NCBI GenBank assembly: GCA_024509875.1
Contig: JAMPIV010017829.1
Coordinates: 62,001-126,000, forward strand
Source of the DNA: Oreohelix idahoensis
Lineage: Eukaryota > Mollusca > Gastropoda > Stylommatophora > Oreohelicidae
Direction: 5' to 3'
DNA length: 64,000 nt
The notes under the pieces are model-generated. The model was not told the DNA's origin. It was given only the letters and a program-made list of their open reading frames with translations, and did not search any database. Of this stretch, positions 1 to 11,356 are shown one piece after another; within the stretch, counting starts at the first letter, position 1; each line of letters opens with the position of its first letter. A program made the translations under genes and the position numbers.

Positions 1-7
1 AACTCCC

Positions 8-355
8 TTAGTCGTAACTCATGTTCCCTTTGTAATCTCTTCTCCTCCTTTTCTGCTTCCCCTCTGCAGCTAATCTCTTCTCTTCTCTTTCTGCAGCTAA
101 TCTTCTTTCCTCGGCTTCCAATGCTTTAGCCTCTTTGTCAGCCTCAATCTGCAACCTCTTAGTCTCAGCCTCAGCTTGCAACCTCTTAGTCTCAGCCTCT
201 AACCTTCTTTCGGCTTCTTTTTCTAATCTTCTTTCTTCGCGTTCAATAAATTTGTCACATTCCGTTGTGACATAGGCAACCATAACTTGCCCATCTAATC
301 CTAACTCTTTTGCAGTCTGAACCGCAGCAGATCGAAATTTGGCCAGGTCCGCCAT
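8..355 (-). pseudogene. Gypsy gag N-terminal fragment (copy A)
   Basis: This 115-codon frame starts at an ATG and carries the N-terminal gag module seen in the other Gypsy elements here: MADLAKFRSA, then KELGLDGQ and YVTTECDKFIERE, followed by a Glu/Lys/Arg-rich coiled coil built of LEAE/RLQ repeats. It ends after about 100 residues in a basic tail, KRRRRDYKGN, that does not resemble gag, so a frameshift inside the coiled-coil repeat is likely. The rest of the element lies left of the window. Upstream on the minus strand are a ~200 bp leader, a primer-site-like sequence and an LTR (560-2579), the expected order for a 5' end. The family assignment is firm; whether the intact parent was active cannot be judged. 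Confidence 0.75.
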
Positions 356-559
356 TGTCTATCAGGTAAATTTTTATAATGTCTACCCAACAATTCAATT
401 TCTAACTATATATCTAATTGACAACACAGGCACCGTGAGCTCAACCTTATTTAATTCCACCCAAGGATACCTTTTAATTCTTATATTCCCTGAAGTGAAT
501 TACCCCCAATATTTTTAATAGTTAAAGATTCAAAATCCCAAGAGCGAGACCCCAATATA
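356..559 (-). other. Gypsy leader with primer-binding-site-like sequence (copy A)
   Basis: Noncoding leader between LTR A and the gag start. Read on the minus strand, five bases after the LTR end comes TGGGGTCTCGCTCTTGGGAT (537-556 region), resembling the proline-tRNA primer site of Gypsy-1 (TGGGGGCTCGTCCGGGAT) with an internal change and two extra bases. The matching leader of copy B (2772-2961) reads TGGGGTCTCGCTCCCGGGAT. The primer tRNA is therefore probably, not certainly, tRNA-Pro. Confidence 0.5.
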
Positions 560-2579
560 TGTGGTGAAGTGGGATGTTATAAATACTTATAGGGAACTTA
601 GTGTACTGACTGAGATCAGCTGTGAAGGTATCTATATCTATTAAGAGTAGTGTATTATAGATAACCTTACTTGCTACCACATATCTATATATCTCAGTCA
701 GAATTATTCTGGAATAGTGTGATGCTACGTTATGTGTCTAGGGTATGAGTATGGTGAAGTGTAAGTCACAACAACAGACAGATAAACAATTTAATTTAAT
801 CCACTACTCTTGACAACACTGTGACACTCACATACATATAACACTCTACAAAGATATCTTAAAAGAGTCACTGATAAACTTTCGAATAACAATATGTATT
901 CATTACTGGCATGAATGAATATGTGTCCTGATTCAACTACAAGGGAACCAGGAATCACAATCAATTTAAATTACAAGTTATGTACAGAATGTATTTAATA
1001 TGAATATTGTAGTGACATATATTATTACAAATGTTCTATGTGTGTCAGTTGTGTAGTAGTAAAATGAGGTAATACTGGTTTTGTTTTGTTCAAGCTCTGT
1101 TGGTATTTGTCATCATGACTTCAATAGTTTGTCTTTAGGGACCCGTATTGGAGATGTTCACAGTTCCTGATTTTAAGACAAGTAAATTCCCCTCTTAATG
1201 TTAATTTTAAAAAGTCAGTTCAAGATGAGGGGACATAATGTTGAGCTCAGCTGGCCAAGTTAGCTTATCTGGCGGGATGGCGGCAGGAAAGGACTCCTCT
1301 GCTCGAATTCTCCTCTGGACTCTGGAGACACCTCACTGATAGCTAAAAGGACCAAGGAGTATGCTGTCCGACACTGGATTCAGCAAAGCTCTGACCAGGT
1401 GCTGCTCAGTACCATCAAGACCACTGTCCCACAATTCATACGAATAAACACAGATACGTTGATTAGCAATGAATTCTGGCACAAACTGGCACAAATTTCC
1501 ATCTGCCTATGTTCCAGGCTTTTATTTAACACAATTATGAGCTGGCTTCAACGCACTGTTGCTTTATCAAGATCATTTAAACAAGTGGTCTCGAACTAAC
1601 GCTCCCAAGTGTGTATATCAGCGAGACTGGCCAATGAGCCACGTTTCGACAAGTGTTTGAAAAAAATGTTACCTTTTCCCGTTTCCCCTAACAACCAAGA
1701 TAGTATTTATAGCCCGACCAATCGTGGTTAGGCTTTCATTTGTTGCGCTCCAATCAATTTGGAGTTTACATGGTAGGCTATTTCTGTAACGTAAATTTTT
1801 TTCAAACACGTTAAAAAAAAATCTTATGAGCAGAAATGATTTTATGCTGTCAGGCACCCCCAATATTTTATTTTGGGTATAATTTATTAATTCCTGGACT
1901 ATTTGCGTAACGTTTTACATATTATTTGTCAGCAAGCCCTAAGGAACCCAATTTTCCCACTTTAAAAGAGCTACGTGGCTGCGTTCAAAATATGTATTTT
2001 CTACCTCCTGTTTCGAAGATATGCTGTCTGGGTACTGTTATGTTTTCAACCGTAAACCCATCTATTGTTATCTTTCCTAATAAGCGTTTTTTTATGATTT
2101 TAAAACCTAACTCTGGGGAAGGGTAGTGTATTTTATCACTGTCCGTCTGAAAAAAAAATTAGTGCTTGTAGCCTAACACGCGTGATAGTAGTAATTGTGT
2201 ATCGCGCGACGCGTGTTTAATGTTCGGCTTTCTGCCTCTCCCTTCTCGCTATCCTTTTGTCCATCTGTTCGTTCGTTTTGGTAACGCAGTATAATTAATG
2301 TTAGGATTAATTTAGGTCATTACGCAGTACGTCTCAATGTTTTTTCTTAGAAATGCAGCACACGTTTCATTGAAGAAGGCGGGTAATAATACAGTAAGCT
2401 TTTATATCAACGTGAAAGCGTTACAATTTGCAGACGAAGCAGAAAACAAGGGGGATTTCGAGTACATTCTTTGTGACAGCACTGTTATTTTACCATTGCT
2501 CTTCTCTTTATTAATTTTATTTGTTAGGCTTCATATTTACCTAATAATTTATATATGTGGATTAGAATATTCCATGACA
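560..2579 (-). repeat. Long terminal repeat, family MADL-Gypsy, copy A
   Basis: A ~2.02 kb LTR with TG...CA ends (minus-strand start TGTCATGG, end CACCACA). It matches LTR B, the solo LTR at 57329-59369 and the LTR at 61661 over most of its length. Copies A and C lack a ~390 bp block that copy D keeps at about 62532-62920, so at least two LTR subfamilies are present. On its left lie the leader and gag of element A. On its right it abuts a truncated gag (2580), so it can be read as 5' LTR of element A and 3' LTR of element B. Small open frames inside are not genes. Confidence 0.85.
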
Positions 2580-2771
2580 GTCAGCCTCAATCTGCAGCCT
2601 CTTAATTTCTTTTTCAGCCTCTAACTTTCTTTCGGCTTCAAATTTTCTTTCCTCACGTTCAATATATTTGTCACATTCCGTAGTGACATAGGAAATCATA
2701 ACTTGCCCGTCCATTCCTAACTCTTTTGCAGCCTGCATAGCAGCAGATCGAAATTTGGCCAGGTCCGCCAT
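2580..2771 (-). pseudogene. Gypsy gag N-terminal remnant (copy B)
   Basis: About 64 codons of the same gag module as 8-355 (MADLAKFRSA, KELGMDGQ, YVTTECDKYIERE, start of the coiled coil). The reading stops exactly at the boundary of LTR A, so everything between early gag and the 3' LTR has been deleted. The leader 2772-2961 and LTR B follow upstream on the minus strand. This is a remnant with no coding potential of its own. Confidence 0.75.
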
Positions 2772-3040
2772 TTTCTAACAGGTAAATTTATATAATGTCT
2801 AACTAAACAATACAATCTATAATTAATTATCCAAGGACAACCACAGGCACTGAGAGCTCAACCTTATTTATTTTCACCCAAGGATACCTTTTAACTTTTT
2901 ATTATTCCCAATATATATAATAGGAGAAGGTTCAATATCCCGGGAGCGAGACCCCAATATATGTGGCAAAGTGGGATGTTATAAATATTTATAGGTGACT
3001 TAGTGTACTGAGTGAGATCAGCTGTTAAGGTATCTGTATC

Positions 3041-6000
3041 GAACGAACGAACGAACGAACGAACGAACGAACTTTATTTTCAAAGGGTTAAGAATTGGGC
3101 ACGCAGGCCCGTCTGACATTCTGCCCTTCCTCTCTCTCTCATCATGTATACTAATATCCTTTCATCCTCACATTTACTTTAAGCATTATTAAGGCATTTA
3201 TCATTATAAAAGTAATATTACATTTGCAATAATCATCATAATTAAAGTGTTTTTAAAATAAAATAAAATAATTTAAAAAAAAAAAAAAAAAAAAAAATTA
3301 ATAGCCTAGTAATAATGAATTTGAAAAATAAATAAATAAATAAAAAATTAATAAATTTAAAAAAAAAAAAAAGAATCGAATTCTTCGTACTGTAAATTAG
3401 TGATTTGAGACATATTCAGAGGTATGTTATGAGAACTTGTAAAATGTTCATACAGTGTTCAACTGAATGACTCAGGGACTTTTTTTTTTTTTTTTAAGGT
3501 TCATCAAGATGAGGTGGGTAGACAGTTACTTTCCATTTTTCTTTCCATTTCCTTTGCGTCCCAAACTCAAGACCAGAATCAGACTAGGTAGATAGTTAGA
3601 TAGACATATACGAAAGCAATTAATTTGCCAAGCGTTGAAAATCGGACACAGTCCCCTCTTGCATTCTTCCATCCTCTTGCTCATCTTTTATTACTGTTAC
3701 TCAACATTCTCCAGCGTACTGAAAGTATTAATTTAAGGGCAGTGCAACATTACAAGGAAGTATAACAGCATACATTAACAGTACCTGATCATAAAATTAA
3801 GAATATAAGTTATTAAGAATATAATATTAAGAATAAGTATATTGTAATGAAAACTAGATCATCAGAGCCTCCATACAGTATATTAGATAAAAGTACAACA
3901 CAATCAGTTAGGGTGGCATATAATCAGCACTCATAAAGTATTTGAATAGTATACGATTGTATGAGTAAGGACTGTGCGTGTTTTTCAGGTCATTGGGAAG
4001 ATTGTTCCAAAGATGAGCAGCTGAGTAAGCCAAACTAGTTTTAAATAGATCAAGCCTGGGCTTGGGTACCTGTAATTTATTTAAGCGCTGACTACGTCTG
4101 TCATTGTATTTTAAAAGCGGCCAAAGATACTTTGGAGCATTCTGTGACAGGATTTTGTGAATAAATTTCCCTTTGTTAAAGAGGAAGCGCTTCCTGAGGG
4201 GTAATATTTGAAGATAATTATATAAATCTATACAATGTGATTGGTGTTTATCAGCAACAAGGCGCATTGCGCGTTTTTGAAGCGAGTGGAGCCTTCTTGT
4301 GTTGGAGACAGAACAACCATCCCAGATTGTGGAACAATAGTCTAGATGCGTTTGTATATGAGATATGTAGAACATTTTCCTTGCCTCTTCATCCAGGAAA
4401 TGTTTAATTTTGGCTAATTGGTAAACTTTTTGTGCTGTTTGCTTTGTGAGTGCATGTACATGTGAGTTCCAACTTAGGTGTTGGTCAACAGTGATACCTA
4501 GAGTTCTGTGTTCATTTACGTTTTCAATTAGTGATGTTCCAATGAAGAGCTGAAGTGTTGTTTTCTGCAAGTTTTGTAGTTTTTGTCTGGTTGATATTAA
4601 CATACATTTTGTTTTACTAATATTTATTTGCATGCGATTCTCGTTGCTCCACGTAATAAGATTATGTGTATCGTTTTGTAAAGATTGTTCTAGTGTGGTG
4701 CAACATTTATCACTAGTATAGACAGTACAGTCATCGGCAAAAAGGTCACATGATGAGTGTTTGAAATATAGAGGAAGATCATTAATGTATACGGTAAATA
4801 GAAGAGGGCCGAGAATAGAGCCCTGAGGAACACCTGTATCGACAACGGTTGGGTTCGACAAGGAATTATTGTAAGAGACTATTTGTTGTCTGTCTGACAG
4901 GAACGATTTAATTAACTTTACCAGCTTAATATTTGCTTTCATTGTTTCTAATTTTCTGATTAAAATAAAGTGATCTATCATATCAAATGCTTTTTTGAAG
5001 TCTACAAATATTGCTCCACATATATTATCGTTATTGATGTTTAGGTGCCAATTGTCTATCATCTTTGTTAAGGCTGTGTGGCATGAATGCTTTGGTCTAA
5101 ACCCCGACTGACTGTCGATTAGCAGGTCGTTATCTACTAGGTGTTGTAGTGTTGTTTTGTGGATGTGTTTTTCCAGTGGTGTGGACAGCGACGATATAAG
5201 AGAAATGGGCCTATAGTTACTAAGATTACTACTATCAGATGAACCTGGTTTGAGAAGTGGGTATACTTTAGCGCTTTTAAAAGCGGATGGAAAGTAACTC
5301 CTTGCGATACATTGATTATATATGTATGTCAGTGAATCACTAATAGCAGGTGCGGCAAATCGCAGTATTCGATTACTGATTCCATCAAGTCCCGATGAGT
5401 TATTATCTTTAAGGCCAGTAATATAGTTGTAAACTTCGTTAACTGTTATAAAAGGGATGTCGGGTGGAATTGTGTTAGTACATTTGTTCTCGCAGAACGT
5501 TGATAATTTGCTTAAGTCACAAGGGGGAGACGGAATGGTGGATTTTATATTGTTGATGTCTGCCTGAAAATGATTGCTGAAGTCAGTACAAGTAAGTGGC
5601 GTATTGGGAGTATGTGGGTCTGGAAAATTTCGTTTGTTCACTAAAGTGTTGATTGCCTTCCATATCTCTTTACTGTTTGTTTTACTCTGAACTAAATTTC
5701 TAAAGTAGTTTTTCTTTTCTCTGCGAATTAAGTATTGTACTTTATTTCTTATTGTCCGATATGTAGTGATATCCTTATTTTTATGCGCTCTATCTCTTTG
5801 CCTCATAGCGTCAAGAACTTCTTGTGTGATCCATGGAGATTTAATTTGCCTTTTCACGCGAATTTCTTTAGTAGGCGCATGCTTATTAAAAATACTATAA
5901 AATATCATTGTCCAATATGCGATGGCGTCATCAGGATCAGGAATTTGAAAAACGTTGGCGAGAGGCGCAGTTTGCAAATCATTCAAAAATAATTCACGGT

Positions 6001-6205
6001 TGAAATTTTTAAGACTTCTATATTGAAAACTAATGTATTTATTTTTTGGAGATTTGTACCCATGTTTTGCCCAAGTGCAACATATGGGATAATGGTCACT
6101 CATAGCAATAGTAGGGATGGAGCATTCTATAATATTTTCTGGACAGGTTACATAGATATGATCGATCAGTGTGGATGACGTTGTTGTTACTCTGGTAGGT
6201 TTGTT
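3041..6205 (-). mobile_element. 5'-truncated non-LTR retrotransposon inserted in LTR B
   Basis: The insertion interrupts the LTR between GTATCTGTATC (left) and TAGTGGTGTCTTACAG (right). Its 3' end, on the minus strand, is a (TTCG)n tail of about eight units (3041-3072). Between tail and stop codon lies ~0.83 kb of A/T-rich 3' UTR with poly-A/poly-T tracts. The 5' end is cut inside the endonuclease domain, typical of incomplete target-primed reverse transcription. The microsatellite-type tail and protein motifs suit the CR1/L2/Jockey group; I cannot fix the clade by eye. Confidence 0.85.
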
Positions 6206-6244
6206 GACTAGTGGTGTCTTACAGATGACCTTACTTGCTACCAC
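3908..6244 (-). CDS. Non-LTR retrotransposon endonuclease (C-terminal part) and reverse transcriptase
   Basis: Uninterrupted frame of ~770 codons. The first dozen residues come from the LTR; element sequence starts near NKPTRVT. Residues ~20-60 are the tail of an apurinic-type endonuclease (TLIDHIYV and the catalytic-type SDHYPI). The reverse transcriptase follows at ~290-600: NYRPISLIS, FVDFKKAFD (first catalytic Asp), GVPQGSILGP, DLFADD (catalytic Asp pair), NISKTKCML. The C-terminal region with RLHSLQKRAMRLV is normal for CR1/L2-type elements. The product would copy element RNA at a nicked target, but it lacks most of the endonuclease and its own start, so autonomous activity is unlikely. 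Absence of stop codons implies a fairly recent insertion. Confidence 0.9.
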   Translation of the reverse strand: MVASKVICKTPLVNKPTRVTTTSSTLIDHIYVTCPENIIECSIPTIAMSDHYPICCTWAKHGYKSPKNKYISFQYRSLKNFNRELFLNDLQTAPLANVFQIPDPDDAIAYWTMIFYSIFNKHAPTKEIRVKRQIKSPWITQEVLDAMRQRDRAHKNKDITTYRTIRNKVQYLIRREKKNYFRNLVQSKTNSKEIWKAINTLVNKRNFPDPHTPNTPLTCTDFSNHFQADINNIKSTIPSPPCDLSKLSTFCENKCTNTIPPDIPFITVNEVYNYITGLKDNNSSGLDGISNRILRFAAPAISDSLTYIYNQCIARSYFPSAFKSAKVYPLLKPGSSDSSNLSNYRPISLISSLSTPLEKHIHKTTLQHLVDNDLLIDSQSGFRPKHSCHTALTKMIDNWHLNINNDNICGAIFVDFKKAFDMIDHFILIRKLETMKANIKLVKLIKSFLSDRQQIVSYNNSLSNPTVVDTGVPQGSILGPLLFTVYINDLPLYFKHSSCDLFADDCTVYTSDKCCTTLEQSLQNDTHNLITWSNENRMQINISKTKCMLISTRQKLQNLQKTTLQLFIGTSLIENVNEHRTLGITVDQHLSWNSHVHALTKQTAQKVYQLAKIKHFLDEEARKMFYISHIQTHLDYCSTIWDGCSVSNTRRLHSLQKRAMRLVADKHQSHCIDLYNYLQILPLRKRFLFNKGKFIHKILSQNAPKYLWPLLKYNDRRSQRLNKLQVPKPRLDLFKTSLAYSAAHLWNNLPNDLKNTHSPYSYNRILFKYFMSADYMPP

Positions 6245-8259
6245 ATTTATACCTCAGTCAGAATTATTCTGGAATATTGTGATGACTACGTTGAATGTCT
6301 AGGGTTATGAAAATGATGAAGTGTAAGTCACAATAACAACAGACAGATAAACAATTTAATTTATTCCACAACACTTTACAACACTGTGACACTCACACAC
6401 ATAAAACACTCTATAAGACTATCTTAAATGAGTCAAGTGTTAAAGGTTAAAAATATATGTATTAATTCCTTTCAATAATAGATATCCTGATTTAACTACA
6501 CAGTGAACCAGGAATCACAATCAAATGTAATTACAATTTATATGTACACAATTTATAGTTATGATTTTGTATTGACATATTTTATTGTTATTATCCTAGG
6601 TGTGTAAGTTGTGAAGTGGTACTATGAGGTAATACTGGCTTGTTCAAGCTTGGTTGTTGTTTTTCATCATGACTTCAAGTGTTTGCTTATGGAGGAAATA
6701 GTATTGGGAAAAGTTCACAGTTCCTGTCAATTGAAACAATTTATTGTCCCTCTGTGTTTAATATAATGTCAATTTTAGAGGGGGGGGGGGCACATAATGT
6801 TGAGCTGCTCTGGCCACAGAAGCTTATCTTTCGTGATGGCGGCAGGAAAAGACTCCTCTGCTCGATTGCTTCACTGTGTTCTGGAGACACCTCATCAATA
6901 AGATAGGTGTCAGTGTACTGTTTGGCAATTCCATGCAGTTTTCTTTTCTCCGACACGTTCTATTCAGGTTGGAGCAGTATCTAGGTTTTGCCTCATGTTT
7001 GCTACTGAACCACACACATATACAGACATAAATTATCAATTTACATTCAATTTTCATTAAAAAGATATCAAATATGTCAAGCTTACCACAATTCATGGAA
7101 ATAATACACAAATACGTTGACTGGCGATGAATATGGCACAAAATCCGATCTGCCGCTGTCCCAGGCTTTTATTTAGAAAAAATATAAGCTGGTTCTCAAC
7201 GCACGGTTTCTGAGTAAGTTTATTTTAAAATGTGGCACTGAACTGACGCTCCTAATTGACTATATTGGCGGGTCTAACCAATCGGGCCATGTTTACACAG
7301 CTTTTCAAAAAAGTACCCCTACTACCGTTTCCCCTAACAACAAAAAATTAGTATTTGTAGTCCGACTAATCGTGTTTAGCCTTACATATCATTCCCGCCA
7401 ATCAAATAGAATTTAACATGGTGACCTATTTCCCGTAAAATGGTGGTTTCAAAACATGCCACTGTGCGATTATTATTTGGTGTTGTCTGACACCCTCACT
7501 ATTTACTTTTGGCTACAATTTGTTAATTCCTAGACTATTTGCGTAACACTTAACATATTCTTTGTCAGCAAGTCCTAAGGAACCCTAATATATAAGTTTT
7601 AAGGGAGCTAAGTGCCGGCGTTCAAAATACGTATTTTCTTCTAGGATAGTCGTGCTGTTACCACCTCCTCACTTCCAAACTTTAGGGTGTCTGCTGTATT
7701 GTCAGGCTTTCAAACGTAAACCAGTATAATGTCATGTTTCCTAATAAGTATTTTACAGGTTTTTAAACCTAACTCTCGTATGGGTAGTGTTTTTTATCAC
7801 TGTCTATTTGAAAAAAAAAGCTAGTGCTTCATGCCTTTCGCGTTGGGGGTGGCATTAATATTGTATCGCGAGACTGTGGTAGTATTGCATGCGTCCTCCG
7901 TTCAGCCCTCTCTCTTTCTATCCTAAGTCCATCTGTCTTTTCATTACGCAGTGTATAAAATGAAATTAATGCTAGTATTAATTTAGGTCATTAATCAGCT
8001 TGCGTATCTCAAGGTTTTCTTAGAAATGCAGTACACGTTTTATTGTTTTGTGGAAACGCGTGTATGCTGCTGTAGGCTTTACTAGTAAACGTGAAAGCGT
8101 GAGAATATGCAGACGAAGCAGAAAAAGGGGGATCTCGAGTACAGTCATTGTGACAGCACTGTGCTTTTACCATTTCTCTTTCCTTTTTATTGAATTTATG
8201 TGTTAGGCTTTACATTTACCTTTTAATTTATATATGTGGATTTAGAATGTTTCACGACA

Positions 8260-8800
8260 CTGATGCGTGGGAAAAATTTCAATGTGATTCGACTGTTAAT
8301 AAAGCCAGAATTTATCAAAATACGCAAAATTTGAAATAAACATCACATCAACAGTAAAGTGGGAATACATGAACTTCATCATTTCCACACTTTCGTGGTT
8401 TGAAAATCGCTCACTTGCATAAACATTTCAACAGTGAAATCATGTCACGATTTCGATGCGTTTTTAATGGCGGCTAGTATAGCATGATTTTTTAGTATTT
8501 TTTATCAATGCTATTGTTGTTATTATTATTATTAAATGTACACAACTAAAATTATCATGTGCAACAATATTATTTCTGAAAGAAATCTGCAAAGCAAAAT
8601 AGTACCTAGGAAGTTGTATACATCCAAAAGAAAGAAGTGTATGATTTAATAAAAAAAAAGAAATTAGCTTTATCAACATAAAACAAGAAAAGTACAAGAA
8701 TTCGCAACAAAATGTGAGCAAACGCTGCAAGAGAATTGTTATTATAACATTTTAAATAATTCAAACTTTACTTGGAGAAGAATCACTGTCAACAACCAAG
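8260..8800. other. Intergenic / receptor 3' flank
   Basis: A/T-rich sequence between LTR B and the receptor stop codon, including a short (TTA)n run near 8515-8535. It probably contains the 3' UTR of the minus-strand receptor. No other gene or repeat boundary recognised. Confidence 0.4.
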
Positions 8801-9418
8801 TCATGTGATGCTTCTACTGCAGTTCCAGCTACTCATACCGAAGAATCTGAGAAACACTGCCCGGTATTTACTGCTCATTCGAAAATAAATGAAAATGTTC
8901 GCAGATGAATTGATTGATTCTAAAACCAAACACACTGCTCCTAATATTGTAAGTGTATTTAGATACTTTCCATCAAAAGCAAAACGTGGCTCCATTGCCA
9001 TTCCAATACAAATAATGCTCATTGGAGCGAAACAAGCGATGAAAAGAGCAGCAATCATCGTAACCATCTTGGCAACACCGTCACTACGGTTTGAAGAGAT
9101 TTTAGCATGTGCAGTTATCGATGAAGTCTTCCTCCATCGGGTTTTCTCTTTGAGCTTACATACCAGCGTAATCGTGCACACAATGATAACCACAAAGGCA
9201 GTGAATGGAAGAAAAATATTATTAATCGGGAAAGTTATTTTCTCTGTGATCTCACGACTGTCAGTATAAACTACTCCAAGGAGGGTTTTGTTCTTCTGGG
9301 GGAAAAATTTCATGCCAAACCTGTTGACAACGTATATCGGTGCCAGAGTGCTTAAGAGGATGACGAAGAGACATACTATGACGACAGACATCCGCTTTGA
9401 AGTGACCATACTTTTGAC
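8801..9418 (-). CDS. Rhodopsin-like chemosensory receptor, last exon (TM4-TM7)
   Basis: The reading frame runs to a TGA at 8801-8803. On the minus strand it is preceded by a clear acceptor, a T-rich tract ending CTTCATTTAG, after which the exon begins GTC AAA AGT (V-K-S). It encodes TM4 (SVVIVCLFVILLSTLAP), an extracellular loop, TM5 (FTAFVVIIVCTITLVCKL), a basic loop, TM6 with CFAP in place of CWxP, TM7 with NSSANIFIY in place of NPxxY, and a helix-8-like MSSKYRAVFLRFF. This pattern is typical of the expanded chemosensory-type receptors of sea hares and sea slugs. The product should be a seven-helix plasma-membrane receptor coupling to G proteins; the ligand is unknown. It joins in frame to the exon at 33877-34091. 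The frame is intact. Confidence 0.8.
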   Translation of the reverse strand, partial: VKSMVTSKRMSVVIVCLFVILLSTLAPIYVVNRFGMKFFPQKNKTLLGVVYTDSREITEKITFPINNIFLPFTAFVVIIVCTITLVCKLKEKTRWRKTSSITAHAKISSNRSDGVAKMVTMIAALFIACFAPMSIICIGMAMEPRFAFDGKYLNTLTILGAVCLVLESINSSANIFIYFRMSSKYRAVFLRFFGMSSWNCSRSIT

Positions 9419-9523
9419 CTAAATGAAGAAAAAACAAAATAACAATCAGACAAATTTAAAAAAATAAATACATTGTGCTTTATACAATTACATGTTTTTC
9501 TTCTTTTATGTTTTCTTTGTTTA

Positions 9524-9872
<349 letters not shown>

Positions 9873-10452
9873 GATAAATAGTAGAAGGTATGCAACATTA
9901 TCGCCAAAAATAATTTATTTTGCCGGTGTTCCTTTGCACAGTAGGAATAGTGATTTCCCTGTGCAATTGTTCCACTGTTTTCGAGTAAAATATGCTCCCA
10001 GAACTTCTGCATCCACAAATGTTATATTGCTCGAGAAGTTCCTGATGGTCCCTGAAGACAGAAAGGAAGAATAAGACCACTGCACCCTAAGACAATCGTA
10101 CAAGGCGAGTAATGTGAGGTTGTTTATGTGGATAGCAACCTCATCATATACAACTAATTGTTACAGAAACCACTACTTTAAGAGCCCATGTTCGTGCTTG
10201 GTGCAGGTTTCCTATATGGGGACCAGCTGCTGTAGTTGTTCAAAGCTCCACGGGTTCGCAAAGAAAACTGATAATGATAATTACCAAATGTTATATTATA
10301 TTACGAATACTGATATGCAATAATAAATCACAGAATATTTTAAGGATAGATAATATATAATACGTAAAACTGAAAGCAAGGATTAACAAAGGAGAAATAA
10401 ACCTAGTTCAAACTCTGTGAAGTAAATTAATATTCGTATATAATGTGTAATA
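9873..10452. other. Intronic sequence with a dispersed-repeat segment
   Basis: No gene recognised. The segment ~10128-10290 (CAACCTCATCA..., CACTACTTTAAGAGC, TGGTGCAGGTTTCC) resembles 35770-35900, indicating an old dispersed repeat. Both copies lie shortly before a TAAG-element fragment. Confidence 0.4.
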
Positions 10453-10649
10453 AGAGCCAGAGAGCCAGACCTCCAGGATGACCCAGAGTCCGCTGGGAGG
10501 ACAACATTACACAATCTCTGAAGGACCGATCATTAGATTGGAACCAGGACAGGAGAAAAACAGCCTAAAGGATAGAATAGCACTGGCTCTGGCAAACCTC
10601 TACAACTGAGGGTAGAAGACGAATGACTAAGTAAGTAGTAAGTAAGTAT
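10453..10649 (+). mobile_element. TAAG-tail non-LTR element, degenerate 3' fragment
   Basis: About 200 bp matching the last 60 codons and tail of the element at 10860-11356 (GAGCCAGAGAGCCAGACC..., ACCCAGAGTCCGCTGGGAGG), with several substitutions and an internal stop, ending in a TAAG-type tail. 5'-truncated remnant. Confidence 0.8.
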
Positions 10650-10859
10650 ATAATTTGTAGATGTATACGCTAGATATTATGGACTAATACGGACACGTCT
10701 TTGTTTGTATTAGCTGTTCATTATTGTCACGGGTTGCCTCCCCTTGGCTCTGCAGTAGTGGTCCAACAGTGGCAAAAACCTAGAGTATCTAATGTTGGTC
10801 TTCAAAGGTGTCTCCCTTTTGCACAAGATTACTCTTAGCAGTTACTCGTAATCGTGGTT
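10650..10859. other. Spacer between two TAAG-element copies
   Basis: About 210 bp with nothing recognisable. Confidence 0.3.
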
Positions 10860-11356
10860 GAGAGAGGTTGGTAAGAAAACGAAGATGGCTGTATACCGCT
10901 CCACCTATGTCCCAGTCTTGACATATGGATGCGAGTCATGGGCAATGACTACAACCCATAAAAGCCAGATCCAAACCTCAGAAATGAGGTATCTGAGGAA
11001 GGTGGTTGAAGTAACAAGAAGAGACATGGTACACAACCAGACGATACGTCAAGGCCTAAAATGCCACCCCCTACAGACCCAAGTAGAACAGTCCCAACTA
11101 AGATGGTTTGGCCATGTCTGCAGAATGGGAGAAGATCGGCTACAACGACAAGCATGGGAAACAAAGAGCCAAGGATCCAGACCTCGAGGACGACCCAGAG
11201 TCCGCTGGGAGGACAACATTAGACAATCTTTGAAGGACCGAGGACTAGAATGGAACCAGGCCAGGACGAAGACAGCCGATAGAATGGTCTGGCGCTCTCT
11301 CTTCCAAACCTCTACACCTCACGGTAGAAGGGGAACGACTAAGTAAGTAAGTAAGT
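10860..11356 (+). mobile_element. TAAG-tail non-LTR element, 3' part with open C-terminal frame
   Basis: An open frame of ~160 codons covers the C-terminus of a non-LTR reverse-transcriptase protein: YVPVLTYGCESWAM, then RYLRKVVEVTRRD, QLRWFGHVCRMGED, PRGRPRVRWEDNIRQSLKD, and the end TPHGRRGTTK. The stop codon is formed by the tail itself: ACT AAG TAA GTAAGTAAG. The copy is 5'-truncated just after the polymerase core and is nearly identical to the matching part of the copy at 11525. Such tails with GxGRPRxRWxD motifs occur in several non-LTR clades; I do not assign one. Confidence 0.85.

Larger units (their letters stand above)
2962..8259 (-). repeat. Long terminal repeat, copy B, split by a non-LTR element
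   Basis: LTR-homologous sequence runs from 2962 to about 3040 and resumes at about 6205 to 8259, ending in CGACA. The gap is the non-LTR insertion 3041-6205. Without it the LTR is ~2.1 kb. The stretch around 6620-7140 is diverged from copies A and C and retains sequence resembling the block specific to copy D. It is clearly older or more diverged than copies A, C and D. Confidence 0.8.

Noticed and set aside
3040..3072. Simple (GAAC)n microsatellite as an independent repeat
   Set aside because: Its position exactly at the 3' end of the non-LTR element shows it is the element's tail.
8889..9269. Plus-strand frame of 126 codons
   Set aside because: Antisense shadow of the receptor exon; no family signature.
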